From positions 1 through 64,000 of the forward strand of contig NZ_PRDS01000003.1 of NCBI RefSeq assembly GCF_002927635.1: 64,000 nt of DNA, in the 5' to 3' direction. Each line of letters starts with the position of its first letter. The stretch's first letter is position 1. Below are positions 1-9,712 of this stretch, piece by piece. A program made the position numbers and the translations under genes. The notes below the pieces were generated by a model that ran no database searches, was not told the origin of the DNA, and was given only the letters and a program-made list of their open reading frames with translations. This DNA comes from Albidovulum inexpectatum. Its GTDB lineage: Bacteria; Pseudomonadota; Alphaproteobacteria; Rhodobacterales; Rhodobacteraceae.

Positions 1-417
<417 letters not shown>

Positions 418-438
418 GAGACAGGTTCAGACAGGATC

Positions 439-470
439 GGGGCGGCCCCTCCGGGCCGCCCCTTTTGTTT
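439..470 (+). terminator. Intrinsic terminator of tuf
   Basis: A 10-bp perfect G/C stem (439-448 with 453-462) with a four-base loop is followed by TTTTGTTT. It lies 22 bp after the tuf stop codon and would end the tuf transcript. Confidence 0.93.
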
Positions 471-585
471 GACCCCGTGCGACAGGTCAGCCGATTCTGC
501 TGTCTCGGGCGCCAGGTTGTGCGTATGTGACAAGGGAGTCCGCGTGCGGAACCACGCAGATCGTTGTCCGTCCGTCAGAGACGGT

Positions 586-915
586 TCAATCCTTGGTGTT
601 TTCGCGCTCGATATAGGCCCGCAATTCCTCGGCCTCCTTGCGCGCGTCCCGCAATCCGTCCATTGCAGCTTCCAGTTCGGCCTCGACCTGGTGCAGGCGG
701 TTATTCAATTCCGCTTCGCGCTCGGCAAGGCGCTCTTCCGCGGCGTCCCGGGCAGCTTCGGCCTCGTGCAATTCGTGCGCCAGGCGCTCCAGCTCGCCCA
801 TGTCCGACTGGGTCACGCGCCCGAACCGTTGGACGATCCAGCAGGCCAGCCACCCCAGAAGGAAGGCCACGAACAGGATGACCGATGTGGCGATGATGAA
901 TTCCGTTCTGTTCAT
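586..915 (-). CDS. Small membrane-anchored coiled-coil protein, unknown function
   Basis: This 109-residue protein has one membrane helix near its N-terminus (about residues 7-29) followed by a highly charged, Glu/Ala/Arg-rich heptad region (about 38-105) that should form a long coiled coil in the cytoplasm. An AAGAGG sequence lies just before the ATG. It is 38 bp downstream of the OmpA-family gene on the same strand and may be co-transcribed with it. The architecture resembles small inner-membrane scaffold proteins such as YhcB, but I see no sequence match that would justify naming it. Confidence 0.75.
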   Translation of the reverse strand: MNRTEFIIATSVILFVAFLLGWLACWIVQRFGRVTQSDMGELERLAHELHEAEAARDAAEERLAEREAELNNRLHQVEAELEAAMDGLRDARKEAEELRAYIERENTKD

Positions 916-953
916 GACAGCCTCTTGCCTGCTTCTTCAAGGGACGCGTTGCA

Positions 954-2894
954 TTACCGGTTCGGCCGGGGCTTCGGTCGCACGGTATCGGGGCCGGGCG
1001 TCTTGACCGCGACCCGAGGTTCGCCCGCGGCCTTGTCTCCGGTCTCGTCGCTCGCGATATCCGTGTCGAGCAACCGGAACTCGATCCGGCGGTTGGCCTC
1101 GCGGCCCTCCTCGGTGTCGTTTGGCGCGATCGGCTGCGCTTCGCCATAGCCCACAGCCGTAAGGTTGCTGGTCAGCACGCGCCGGTCCAGCAGGGCCGCG
1201 ATCACCGCCTCGGCACGGCGCTGCGACAGCTGCTGATTCATCTCCTCGCGCCCCTGTGAATCAGTATGTCCGCCAACCTCCATCCGAACGTCGGCGCAGG
1301 ATCGCAGCTGTTCTGCGATCCGGTCCAAAGTACGCCCGGCCTCGGGCGTGATCTGCGCCGATCCCGGCTCGAATGTGATCTTTGACTCTGCCATGATTGC
1401 GTTGATCCGGGCGACGCATTCCTCCGGTGTCGGCAGCGCCTTCAGCGGGTCCAGCGATTCGTCATAGCGGATATCGAGCGTCAGCTTCTGCCCTTCGCCA
1501 AGGCGTTGGGTCAGAATGCGTGCGGCTTCGTCGCTGGCATTTTGCGAGCCGCTGACACCCGCGATCTCGATCCGGTCGGGAAGGATGCGCGCCGTACCGT
1601 GATCAACCTCACCCAACGCGTCCAGCGCCGCAAGCACGCGAACCGTCCAGCCTCGCGGCATCTCGGGATCAAGACGGGCCGCCATCAGCACGGCATCAGA
1701 GCCGAATTCGGCACGGGCAAAGCTTTCCACCGCCTCGCGCGCCAGATCGTCCGCGACGCGGCCGCGCAGCTCGATACGGCCGTCCTCGTCCAGGACGGCG
1801 ACGAATTCGCGGGGGCCTTCGGTACTGGCCTGTTCCTCGGCTCGCGGGGTCAAGGTCGCTTCGAGGGAAAAGACTTCGGGCAGGTTTGATTCCAGTTCCC
1901 CGACCACGCGGTCGAAATCGTCCTGCGAAACGGTTTCGCCGGCGATCAAGGCAACATCCGTGTCCGAGAAGGTGACCGAACCCGATCCAAGGCGCGCCAG
2001 GGCCCGGATCGCCATGCTGACCGCGTCGGCCCATTCCGGCGTGGGGACGCCCAGGCCGATGGTGCATGTCAGTTTGCCTTCGGCGCCTGCCTGGGACGCG
2101 GCAGCAAGGATGCGATCGCGGGCCGATTCGCTATCGGCTGCGCAAGCGTCGAAGCGTGCGCCCTTGTCATCCATGACAAAGCGCAGCGTGAAGGGTGCGA
2201 TCACCGGGCGTGGCGCGGAGATGTCCATCACCAGACGCAGGCCTGCGGGCTTGCGGCGGGCCAGCTCGGCCTCGATCCGTGCCTTTTCGGCCGCGCTATC
2301 AGAGATTGCCGTCACGGTCATCTCCTGGGCGGTGATCGAGATCTTGGAGCGCGGCAGTTTCTTCAGCGCCTCGGCCCCGAAGGCGACGGCCTTTTCCCAA
2401 CCCTCCGGGGGCGGGTAGTCCGCCGTTTCGACAAGATCGACCACGTCCTCCTTGGCCGCTGCGCTGAGTTCGGAGACCAGCCGCTCCTGATCGAACGATT
2501 CCGGAACCAGGCCGATCAGCGAGATGCCATCGGAATTGCGCAGGATCTCGAGGCTGAATTCAGGAGCAACGACGCCCGATCTGTCCTGAACGTCGATCAG
2601 GTCGACGACACGGTCCGAATCGATGACACCTGCCGCAACCGAAAGTGCCCGAAAGCGCGCGGCTTCGTTCGGGGCGGTGCCCGACAGCTGCACTTGCAAA
2701 CCGTCGGCATCGACATGGACCCAGGTCAGGCCGTTCCGTTCAAGCGCGTTTTCGACCGCCGCGACCGACCGGGTCTCGAGCACGCCAACGCTCCAGACCG
2801 AGGTTCCGATCGAAAAGATCAAACCCACCGCAAGCGCGATCCCTGTCAGAAGCGTCCGGCGCATGGTACCCGTCGATGTGGCCGCAGATGGCAT
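954..2894 (-). CDS. OmpA-family protein with BON-like repeats
   Basis: This 646-residue envelope protein has an N-terminal membrane helix or uncleaved signal (about residues 12-35), a long middle region of repeated BON-like alpha/beta units, and a C-terminal OmpA-type peptidoglycan-binding domain. The last is shown by the motif GHTDSQG and the block RRAEAVIAALL followed by GYGEAQP. Such proteins tether the membrane to the cell wall. The start was set at MPSAATSTGT because GAGAGGG lies directly upstream; an in-frame ATG 60 bp earlier lacks one. UbiA is encoded next upstream on the same strand. The substrate of the BON-like part is unknown. Confidence 0.88.
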   Translation of the reverse strand: MPSAATSTGTMRRTLLTGIALAVGLIFSIGTSVWSVGVLETRSVAAVENALERNGLTWVHVDADGLQVQLSGTAPNEAARFRALSVAAGVIDSDRVVDLIDVQDRSGVVAPEFSLEILRNSDGISLIGLVPESFDQERLVSELSAAAKEDVVDLVETADYPPPEGWEKAVAFGAEALKKLPRSKISITAQEMTVTAISDSAAEKARIEAELARRKPAGLRLVMDISAPRPVIAPFTLRFVMDDKGARFDACAADSESARDRILAAASQAGAEGKLTCTIGLGVPTPEWADAVSMAIRALARLGSGSVTFSDTDVALIAGETVSQDDFDRVVGELESNLPEVFSLEATLTPRAEEQASTEGPREFVAVLDEDGRIELRGRVADDLAREAVESFARAEFGSDAVLMAARLDPEMPRGWTVRVLAALDALGEVDHGTARILPDRIEIAGVSGSQNASDEAARILTQRLGEGQKLTLDIRYDESLDPLKALPTPEECVARINAIMAESKITFEPGSAQITPEAGRTLDRIAEQLRSCADVRMEVGGHTDSQGREEMNQQLSQRRAEAVIAALLDRRVLTSNLTAVGYGEAQPIAPNDTEEGREANRRIEFRLLDTDIASDETGDKAAGEPRVAVKTPGPDTVRPKPRPNR

Positions 2895-2954
2895 GACTAG
2901 CCCTCTCGTCTGGTCGTCCGCGCATTGTCTATGCGGGCATATGGCTGGGTTCAA

Positions 2955-3938
2955 TCAAAGCGCAGCCGCGATGGCAAGAAACAGCGCAGCCAGAAGGCCC
3001 GTGTCGCGGTTCGACCGAAACAGGCGCAGACAGGTATCCGGGTCGTCGATGTCCAGCCTTTGCAGTTGCCAAAGCAGATGCCAGCCCATCGACCACGGAG
3101 CGATCAACGCCACGGCCAGTTTCATCGGCGCGGCATGTGGCAGCAATTCGATCAGAATTGCGACGGTCATCAGCGAGACGGCAAGGATCAGGAACAGGCC
3201 CAGCCATTTGCCCGTCCTTTCCCCGAACAGCCGCGCGGTGGACTTGACGCCGATCAGCACGTCGTCTTCCTTGTCCTGGTGGGCATAGATCGTGTCATAG
3301 AACAGGGTCCACGCGATGCCCGAGGCATAGAGCAACACGGCCCCCGGTCCCACGCGCCCCGAATGGGCGGCATAGGCCAGGATTGCGCCCCAGTTGAACG
3401 CCAGCCCCAGAAAGACCTGCGGCCACCATGTGAAGCGCTTTGCAAAGGGGTAGATCGCCACAAGTGCCAGCGAGGCCACGCCCAGAAGAATCGCCAGCCG
3501 GTCGAAGGTGAACAGGATCAGCCCGGCCAGCGCCATTTGCGCGAACATCCAGATCAGCGCCTGCCTTACGCTGACCTGACCTGACGGGATCGGGCGTGAC
3601 CGGGTGCGCCGCACGGCCGCGTCGAAATCCCGATCGGTGATGTCGTTCCATGTGCAGCCGGCACCGCGCATCAGGAACGCGCCAAGCGCACAGCCCAGTG
3701 CGATCCACACGTCTTCGGACCGCCAGCGATCTCCCGCGGCGGCCAGTGCCAGCCCCCACCAGCAGGGCAGCAGCAACAGCCATGTCCCGATCGGCCGGTC
3801 CGCGCGCGACAGGCGCAGATAGGGGCGCACGGGCTCGGGCGCCCACGTGTCCACCCAGTTGCCGCGCACCGCGTCGGCGACCGGGGTATCGGAATTGCGT
3901 CCTGTTTCGGCCTCTGGTCTTTCGCCGGGCGCGCTCAT
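2955..3938 (-). CDS. ubiA: 4-hydroxybenzoate polyprenyltransferase
   Basis: This integral membrane prenyltransferase attaches the polyprenyl tail to 4-hydroxybenzoate in ubiquinone synthesis. The 327 residues contain both Asp-rich motifs of the UbiA family: NDITDRDFDAAVRRT, which binds diphosphate through Mg2+, and DTIYAHQDKEDD in the second half. About eight hydrophobic helices are visible. The N-terminal 40 residues are a polar extension. It diverges from rsmE with only 12 bp between the two start codons. Ubiquinone is the electron carrier upstream of the aa3 oxidase pathway encoded further along. Confidence 0.95.
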   Translation of the reverse strand: MSAPGERPEAETGRNSDTPVADAVRGNWVDTWAPEPVRPYLRLSRADRPIGTWLLLLPCWWGLALAAAGDRWRSEDVWIALGCALGAFLMRGAGCTWNDITDRDFDAAVRRTRSRPIPSGQVSVRQALIWMFAQMALAGLILFTFDRLAILLGVASLALVAIYPFAKRFTWWPQVFLGLAFNWGAILAYAAHSGRVGPGAVLLYASGIAWTLFYDTIYAHQDKEDDVLIGVKSTARLFGERTGKWLGLFLILAVSLMTVAILIELLPHAAPMKLAVALIAPWSMGWHLLWQLQRLDIDDPDTCLRLFRSNRDTGLLAALFLAIAAAL

Positions 3939-3950
3939 ACTCTCTGCCTC

Positions 3951-4676
3951 ATGCGGGATACAAGGATCAGGCTCTGTTTAGACCAGCCCCTTGGTGCGGG
4001 GCAATCGGTTCTCCTGGCCGAGGCGCAGGCGCATTACCTGTTCGGGGTCATGCGGCTGACCGAAGGTGCGCGGCTTCTGGTGTTCAATGGCTGTGACGGC
4101 GAATGGCTGGCCGAGGTGAGCGAGGCCCGGCGCAAGCGCGGCGCGCTGACATGTCTCGAGCAGGTTCGTTCGCAGCAGATGCCGCCCGATCTGTGGCTGA
4201 TCTTTGCCCCGGTCAAGAAGGCGCGAACCGATGTGATTGTCGAAAAGGCGGTCGAGCTTGGCGCCGCGCGTCTGATGCCGGTGCTGACCGACTACACCAA
4301 TTCCGAACGCTTCCGCCGCGACAAGGCCGAAGCCCACGTTCGCGAGGCCGCCGAGCAATGCGGAGCGCTGTGGCTGCCGCAGGTCGAGGATGCGCAGCCG
4401 CTCTCGCGCCTGTTGCAGGGATGGCCCGAAGGGCGAACCCTGTTCTGGGCCGACGAATCGCGCGCCGGTGCACGCGACAGTTTCGCATCCGCCCCCGACG
4501 GGCCGGCCGGGATCCTGATCGGACCCGAAGGCGGCTTTTCCCCCGCCGAACGTGGCCGTCTGACCGAACTGCCTTTCGTCCATCCCGTGTCCCTGGGGCC
4601 ACGGATCCTGCGTGCCGAGACCGCTGCGATCGCGGCCCTGACATTGTGGCAGGCCACCCATGGGGATTGGAGATGA
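3951..4676 (+). CDS. rsmE: 16S rRNA (uracil-1498-N3)-methyltransferase
   Basis: RsmE is a SPOUT methyltransferase that methylates N3 of U1498 in the decoding region of 16S rRNA. The 241-residue length is normal. The C-terminal knot is clear: the SAM-binding GPEGGFSPAER and the final LGPRILRAETAAIAAL. The start codon faces that of ubiA at 12 bp distance, with no clear Shine-Dalgarno sequence. The stop overlaps the next ORF as ATGA. Confidence 0.96.
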   Translation: MRDTRIRLCLDQPLGAGQSVLLAEAQAHYLFGVMRLTEGARLLVFNGCDGEWLAEVSEARRKRGALTCLEQVRSQQMPPDLWLIFAPVKKARTDVIVEKAVELGAARLMPVLTDYTNSERFRRDKAEAHVREAAEQCGALWLPQVEDAQPLSRLLQGWPEGRTLFWADESRAGARDSFASAPDGPAGILIGPEGGFSPAERGRLTELPFVHPVSLGPRILRAETAAIAALTLWQATHGDWR

Positions 4677-5242
4677 CCGGTCTGCGGCCCGAAGTCATCG
4701 AATTCCTGACACGCTGGCGCGAGCTGATCGCCGCCGTCGCCGCAGCACTTGTCGGCATCTGGGTTTGGTCGTGGGGGGGCTGGTTCTGGCAGGGCTTGGG
4801 TGTCGTGGTCGTGCTTGCCGCGGCAGGCTGGGCCCGGGTCGCATGGAGCCGTGCACGTCTTGCAGGCATCGCGCGCGCGCCTGGGATCGTCCAGGTGACC
4901 GAAGGCCAGATCTCGTTTTTCGGGCCTCATCGCGGAGGTTTCATCGCGCTGGCCGATCTGCGCGAGGTTCGTCTGTCGCAAGAGAATGGCCACCGCGTCT
5001 GGTGCCTGATCTCGACCGAGCGGGAAGCGCTGACCATTCCCGTTGCGGCCGAAGGCGCCGACAAGCTCTATGATCTGCTTGCCGCCCTGCCGGGCATGGA
5101 CATTGGCGCGGTCTCGGCGGCGATTTCCGGCCCGATCCCGCCGGGGGCCCTGTGGACCCGGCCAGGCTCCCGCGCCTTGTTCCGCGGTGGTGCAGACCTG
5201 CTGCGCATGGGGGCACAAAATCGCGATCCGGGCCGGGCTTGA
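4673..5242 (+). CDS. Conserved two-helix membrane protein, unknown function
   Basis: This 189-residue protein has two adjacent hydrophobic helices (about residues 17-55, Trp-rich) and then a soluble domain of about 120 residues predicted to be mostly beta-strand, which could be PH-like. The start is set by the ATGA overlap with rsmE, so the two are translationally coupled. I do not recognise a named family. The short space before gshA suggests this gene ends the rsmE unit. Confidence 0.7.
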   Translation: MTGLRPEVIEFLTRWRELIAAVAAALVGIWVWSWGGWFWQGLGVVVVLAAAGWARVAWSRARLAGIARAPGIVQVTEGQISFFGPHRGGFIALADLREVRLSQENGHRVWCLISTEREALTIPVAAEGADKLYDLLAALPGMDIGAVSAAISGPIPPGALWTRPGSRALFRGGADLLRMGAQNRDPGRA

Positions 5243-5302
5243 CTTGAAGCCGGTGCCGATACAGGTCTATCCGTCCTGAAAGCCATCAGATCGAGGCGCT
5301 TC

Positions 5303-6673
5303 ATGTCCATTCCCCAGACCGGCGGCGGTCCTATCGAACGCGAAGAGCAGCTGGCCGAGTTTCTTGCCGCGGGGTGCAAGCCCAGATCGGATTGGCGCAT
5401 CGGGACCGAGCACGAGAAGTTCGGATATTGCAAGGATACGCTGAAGCCCTTGCCCTATGACGGGCCTCGGTCTGTTCGGGCGATGCTGGAGGGCCTGCGT
5501 GACCGCTATGGCTGGCAGCCCGTCTTCGAGCAGGACAATATCATCGGTCTGGTCAAGGGTGGCGCGAATATCAGCCTTGAACCCGGCGGCCAGCTGGAAT
5601 TGTCCGGCGCGCCCGTGGAGACGATCCACCAGACCTGCGATGAGGTGAACGAACATCTGCGCGAGGTGCGCGATGTCGCAGAGACAATCGGCGCGGGGTT
5701 CATCGGACTGGGCGCGGCGCCGATCTGGCGTCACGAGGACATGCCGATGATGCCGAAGGGGCGCTATCGGCTGATGACCGACTACATGGACAAGGTCGGC
5801 ACCCACGGCAAGCAGATGATGTACCGGACCTGCACGGTGCAGGTGAATCTCGACTTCGCCTCGGAAGCCGACATGGTCAAGAAGCTGCGCGTGGCGTTGA
5901 GCCTGCAGCCGGTTGCAACGGCCCTGTTCGCCAATTCCCCCTTCTTTGAGGGCAAGCCGACCGGGTTCAAGTCGTGGCGATCGCGCATCTGGCGCGATCT
6001 TGATCCGTCGCGCACGGGCATGCTGCCCTTCGTCTTCGAGGACGGAATGGGCTTCCAGCGCTATGTCGATTACGCGCTCGATGTGCCGATGTATTTCGTC
6101 TATCGCGACGGCCGGTACATCAACGCGCTGGGCCAGTCCTTCCGCGACTTCCTGCGCGGCGAGCTGCCCGCCTTGCCCGGGGAGAAGCCCACGCTTTCGG
6201 ATTGGGCCGACCACCTGACGACGATCTTCCCCGAGGCACGCATCAAGAAGTTCATCGAGATGCGCGGCGCCGATGGGGGGCCTTGGCGGCGGCTATGCGC
6301 GTTGCCCGCGCTGTGGGTCGGTCTGATGTACGACGACAGCGCGCTGGACGCGGCATGGGATCTTGCCAAGAACTGGGATGCCGAGACGCGGGAAGCCTGG
6401 CGGGTCCAGGCCTCGATCCATGCGCTGCAGGCCGAGGTTGGCGGCCGCAAGATGCAGGATCTGGCGCGCGAGGTCGTCGCCATCGCCGAGGCGGGGCTGA
6501 AGGCCCGGGCGCGCAAGGGGGCGGGCGGCATGGTCCCCGATGAAACCCATTTCCTGAACCCGCTGCGCGAGAGTGTCGAGACGGGGCGCGTTCCGGCCGA
6601 TGAGCTGCTGGAAAAATATCATGGCGAATGGAACGGGGACCTGACCCGGATCTACGCGGAATACAGCTACTGA
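5303..6673 (+). CDS. gshA: Glutamate-cysteine ligase (plant/alphaproteobacterial type)
   Basis: This enzyme joins glutamate and cysteine in the first, ATP-dependent step of glutathione synthesis. At 456 residues it is the short, plant-like class typical of alphaproteobacteria rather than the E. coli class. Supporting blocks include RIGTEHEKFGY near the N-terminus (substrate and metal binding) and MYRTCTVQVNLDF near residue 175. A GAGG lies upstream of the ATG. It stands alone on the plus strand, convergent with plsY. Confidence 0.94.
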   Translation: MSIPQTGGGPIEREEQLAEFLAAGCKPRSDWRIGTEHEKFGYCKDTLKPLPYDGPRSVRAMLEGLRDRYGWQPVFEQDNIIGLVKGGANISLEPGGQLELSGAPVETIHQTCDEVNEHLREVRDVAETIGAGFIGLGAAPIWRHEDMPMMPKGRYRLMTDYMDKVGTHGKQMMYRTCTVQVNLDFASEADMVKKLRVALSLQPVATALFANSPFFEGKPTGFKSWRSRIWRDLDPSRTGMLPFVFEDGMGFQRYVDYALDVPMYFVYRDGRYINALGQSFRDFLRGELPALPGEKPTLSDWADHLTTIFPEARIKKFIEMRGADGGPWRRLCALPALWVGLMYDDSALDAAWDLAKNWDAETREAWRVQASIHALQAEVGGRKMQDLAREVVAIAEAGLKARARKGAGGMVPDETHFLNPLRESVETGRVPADELLEKYHGEWNGDLTRIYAEYSY

Positions 6674-6737
6674 ACAGCGCAAGCCCCGTGTTGCGCGGGG
6701 AAGGAAGGTCGCGCCGGTCCTGGGTGCAAGTGCGCGA

Positions 6738-7346
6738 TTACCTGCGCCCGCCGATCTTCGGTTCGGTCCCGGCCATCAGGCGTTCGATGTTCGGAATGTG
6801 CTTCCAGTAGATCATGGTCGCCAGGATGACCGTCAGATAGACAATCTGCGGATAACCAAGCCAGGCCGCCCAGATCGCAGCCAGAGCGGCAGAAACCAGC
6901 GCCGACAGCGACGAAATCCGTGTCACGAGAGCCGTCACCAGCCAGGTCGCGCAGGCCGCCAGCCCGACGGGCCAGGCAAGCGCCAGAAGCGTGCCAAGGA
7001 AGGTCGCCACGCCCTTGCCCCCGCGGAATTTCAACCAGACGGGGAACAGATGCCCGGCAAAGGCGCCAAGGGCGGCGGCCTGCGCGGCGTCCTCGGCGGC
7101 AATGGCGCGCGCGATCAGAACGGCCGCCGCGCCCTTGCCGCCATCGAGTATCAGCGTGGCCAGCGCTGCGGCCTTGTTGCCGGTGCGCAGCACATTGGTC
7201 GCCCCGATATTGCCCGACCCGATCCGCCGCAGATCGCCAAGGCCCATCAAGCGGGTAATCACCACCCCGAACGGGATCGAACCCAGCAGGTAGCCCAGAA
7301 GGAGCGCCCCGATCAGATACAGCGGCGCGGTCGTGAAATCGGGCAT
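6738..7346 (-). CDS. plsY: Glycerol-3-phosphate acyltransferase PlsY
   Basis: PlsY transfers an acyl group from acyl-phosphate to glycerol-3-phosphate at the inner membrane, starting phospholipid synthesis. The 202 residues form about five helices and carry the family signatures: LLGSIPFGVV, then RRIGSGNIGATNVLRTG, then LDGGKG, and FRGGKGVAT. The start MPDFTTAPL was chosen because GGAGG precedes it and it begins one base after the pyrC stop codon. It is the last gene of a pyrB-pyrC-plsY unit. Confidence 0.95.
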   Translation of the reverse strand: MPDFTTAPLYLIGALLLGYLLGSIPFGVVITRLMGLGDLRRIGSGNIGATNVLRTGNKAAALATLILDGGKGAAAVLIARAIAAEDAAQAAALGAFAGHLFPVWLKFRGGKGVATFLGTLLALAWPVGLAACATWLVTALVTRISSLSALVSAALAAIWAAWLGYPQIVYLTVILATMIYWKHIPNIERLMAGTEPKIGGRR

Positions 7347-7347
7347 G

Positions 7348-8625
7348 TCAGTCCTCCGGGGTGAAAACGCGATGGCCGCCGACCCAGGTGCCCAGCACCC
7401 GACCCTCCATCCGATGGCCGTCAAAGGGCGTGTTCTTGCACTTCGAGCGCAGCGAGAAGCGGTCCAGGACAAAGGGCTGGTCCGGGTCGAACAGGACCAG
7501 GTCGGCCGGTGCGCCCTGGCTCAGCCGACCTTGCGGCAGGCCCAGGATTCGCGCCGGGTTCAGAGACATCGCGCGGAACAGCTGTGGAATCGTCAGGTCC
7601 CCGGAGTGATACAGACGCATCGCGGCCGGCAGCATCGTTTCCAGCCCGACCGCGCCGGACAGCGCGTCTTCAAAGGGCAGGCGCTTGCTTTCCTCGTCCA
7701 GCGGCGTGTGCATCGAGCAGATGACGTCGATCAGCCCGTCCGCCACGGCCTGGACGACGGCCTGCCGGTCGTCCTCGGATCGCAGGGGGGGCGTCAGCTT
7801 GAAGAAGGTGCGATAGTCACCGACATCGAACTCGTTCAGCGTCAGGTGATGGATCGACGTTCCGGCCGTGACCTTCAGCCCATTGGCCTTGGCCCGCTGC
7901 AGGGGCGGCAGGGCCCGGGCCGTCGTGATCTGGTCGAAATGGTAGCGGCAGCCGGTCATCTCGACGAGGCCAAGGTCGCGGTCGATCCCGATACGCTCGG
8001 CCATGGGGCTGACGGCGGGCAGGCCGCGCAGGCTGGCGAACTTGCCGCTGGTCGCCGAGGCGCCGCGCGACAGGCCGGGTTCCTGCGGATGGCCGATGAC
8101 CAGCGCTTCCATGGCCCGGGCATAGGTCAGCGCACGCGACAGGACCTTGGTATCGGTCACGACCCGGTCGCTGTCGGTGAAGGCGACCGCGCCCGCATCT
8201 ATCAGAAAGCCAAGTTCGGTCATCTCGCGGCCTTCGCGGCCCTTGGTCAGGGCGGCCATGTGGCGGATGCGGACCGGGCTGGATTCGGCCGCGCGTCGCG
8301 TAACGAATTCCAGCGTTTCAGGTGTATCGATCGCGGGCGTCGTGTCAGGGCGCGCGATGATCGTGGTGACCCCGCCCGCCGCGGCCGCCAGCCCGGCCGA
8401 GCGGAAACTTTCCTTGTGGCGTTCGCCCGGCTCGCCGATCTTGACACCCAGATCGACGATGCCGGGCGCCAGGCATTTGCCGCCACAATCGATCACCTCG
8501 GCGTCCGACGGGGGCTCGACCTGGCCGACGGCCACGATCGCTCCGTCGCGGACGAGAAGATCGCCATGCGATTCGGTCAACGACTCGGGGTCGATCAGGC
8601 GGGCATTGGTGAACAGGATCGTCAT
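7348..8625 (-). CDS. pyrC: Dihydroorotase-family protein, probably catalytically inactive (PyrC homologue)
   Basis: This 425-residue amidohydrolase-fold protein is encoded directly after pyrB, with start and stop overlapping. It keeps the family frame ([20 protein letters not shown]) but lacks the metal ligands. The HxH that should follow the Asp at about residue 58 is Gly-Val-Lys. The His of the fourth strand region is in GHPQEP with no catalytic partner. The normally conserved Asp of TDHAP is Ser in CSMHTP. This is the pattern of the non-catalytic PyrC' subunits that support aspartate transcarbamoylase assembly in Pseudomonas. A working dihydroorotase must then be encoded elsewhere. Family certain; lack of activity is inference from residues. 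Confidence 0.93.
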   Translation of the reverse strand: MTILFTNARLIDPESLTESHGDLLVRDGAIVAVGQVEPPSDAEVIDCGGKCLAPGIVDLGVKIGEPGERHKESFRSAGLAAAAGGVTTIIARPDTTPAIDTPETLEFVTRRAAESSPVRIRHMAALTKGREGREMTELGFLIDAGAVAFTDSDRVVTDTKVLSRALTYARAMEALVIGHPQEPGLSRGASATSGKFASLRGLPAVSPMAERIGIDRDLGLVEMTGCRYHFDQITTARALPPLQRAKANGLKVTAGTSIHHLTLNEFDVGDYRTFFKLTPPLRSEDDRQAVVQAVADGLIDVICSMHTPLDEESKRLPFEDALSGAVGLETMLPAAMRLYHSGDLTIPQLFRAMSLNPARILGLPQGRLSQGAPADLVLFDPDQPFVLDRFSLRSKCKNTPFDGHRMEGRVLGTWVGGHRVFTPED

Positions 8626-9584
8626 GCCATTTCTCCCGCTGCCTGGCGCCCGCGATCGGCGCGCAGGTTTCGCGCCAGAAGATCAAGGCAGGCCATGCGC
8701 ACCGCCACGCCCATCTCGACCTGTTCCTGAATGACCGACCGGTTGATGTCATCGGCCAGTTCGCCGTCGATCTCGACCCCGCGGTTCATCGGGCCGGGAT
8801 GCATGACGATCGCATCGGGACGCGCCAGTTTCAGCTTCTCGGCGTCCAGGCCATAGCGGTGATAGTATTCGCGTTCCGACGGAATGAAGCCGCCATCCAT
8901 CCGTTCCTTCTGAAGACGCAGCATCATCACGACATCGGCATCCCGCAGACCCTCGCGCATGTCGTGATAGACCTCGCATCCCAGATCCGCGGCCCCCGCG
9001 GGCATCAGCGTCGGCGGCGCGATCAGGCGCACGCGGTTTTCCATCTTGCCCAGCAGGATCAGGTTCGACCGCGCCACGCGGCTATGTGCGATGTCGCCGC
9101 AGATCGCGATGGTCAGCCTCTGGATCCGCCCCTTCTTGCGCCGGATCGTCAGCGCGTCCAGCAGCGCCTGGGTGGGGTGTTCGTGCCTTCCGTCGCCCGC
9201 ATTGATGACGGCGCAGTTGACCTTTTGCGCCAGAAGTTCGGCCGCGCCCGAGGCCGGGTGGCGTACGACCAGCAGGTCGGGATGCATCGCGTTCAGCGTC
9301 AGCGCCGTGTCGATCAGCGTTTCGCCCTTCTTCACGCTGGACTGGGCCACGCCCATGTTCATCACGTCTGCGCCCAGCCGCTTGCCGGCAAGTTCGAAAC
9401 TGGCCTGCGTGCGCGTCGAGGGTTCGAAGAACATGTTGATCTGGGTCATGCCCGCCAGCGCATCCGAATGCTTGATCGTGCGCCGGTTCAGCGAGACATA
9501 GCTTTCGGCAAGGTCCAGAACGGTACGAATGTCCTCGGGCGAGAGATGCTCGATCCCCAGAAGGTGACGCGCGCGAAATGTCAT
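8622..9584 (-). CDS. pyrB: Aspartate carbamoyltransferase catalytic subunit
   Basis: PyrB condenses carbamoyl phosphate with aspartate in pyrimidine synthesis. The 320 residues contain the carbamoyl-phosphate motif [15 protein letters not shown], the [12 protein letters not shown] motif and the aspartate-domain motif [11 protein letters not shown]. The length is normal. No pyrI is present, and the following gene encodes a dihydroorotase-like protein that probably forms a complex with it. The gene overlaps the next by four bases and diverges from the uracil-DNA glycosylase gene. Confidence 0.97.
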   Translation of the reverse strand: MTFRARHLLGIEHLSPEDIRTVLDLAESYVSLNRRTIKHSDALAGMTQINMFFEPSTRTQASFELAGKRLGADVMNMGVAQSSVKKGETLIDTALTLNAMHPDLLVVRHPASGAAELLAQKVNCAVINAGDGRHEHPTQALLDALTIRRKKGRIQRLTIAICGDIAHSRVARSNLILLGKMENRVRLIAPPTLMPAGAADLGCEVYHDMREGLRDADVVMMLRLQKERMDGGFIPSEREYYHRYGLDAEKLKLARPDAIVMHPGPMNRGVEIDGELADDINRSVIQEQVEMGVAVRMACLDLLARNLRADRGRQAAGEMA

Positions 9585-9712
9585 GCAGCCGACCCTTTTC
9601 CGTTTGGTCGCTGCTTATGGCAAATGGCGGGGCATTGGGCAACGCCTGATGCGTCCTCTTGCCCCGCGCCTGCCACTTGCCCCGCCCGGCTTGGCGGCCT
9701 AGCTTGACCGCC

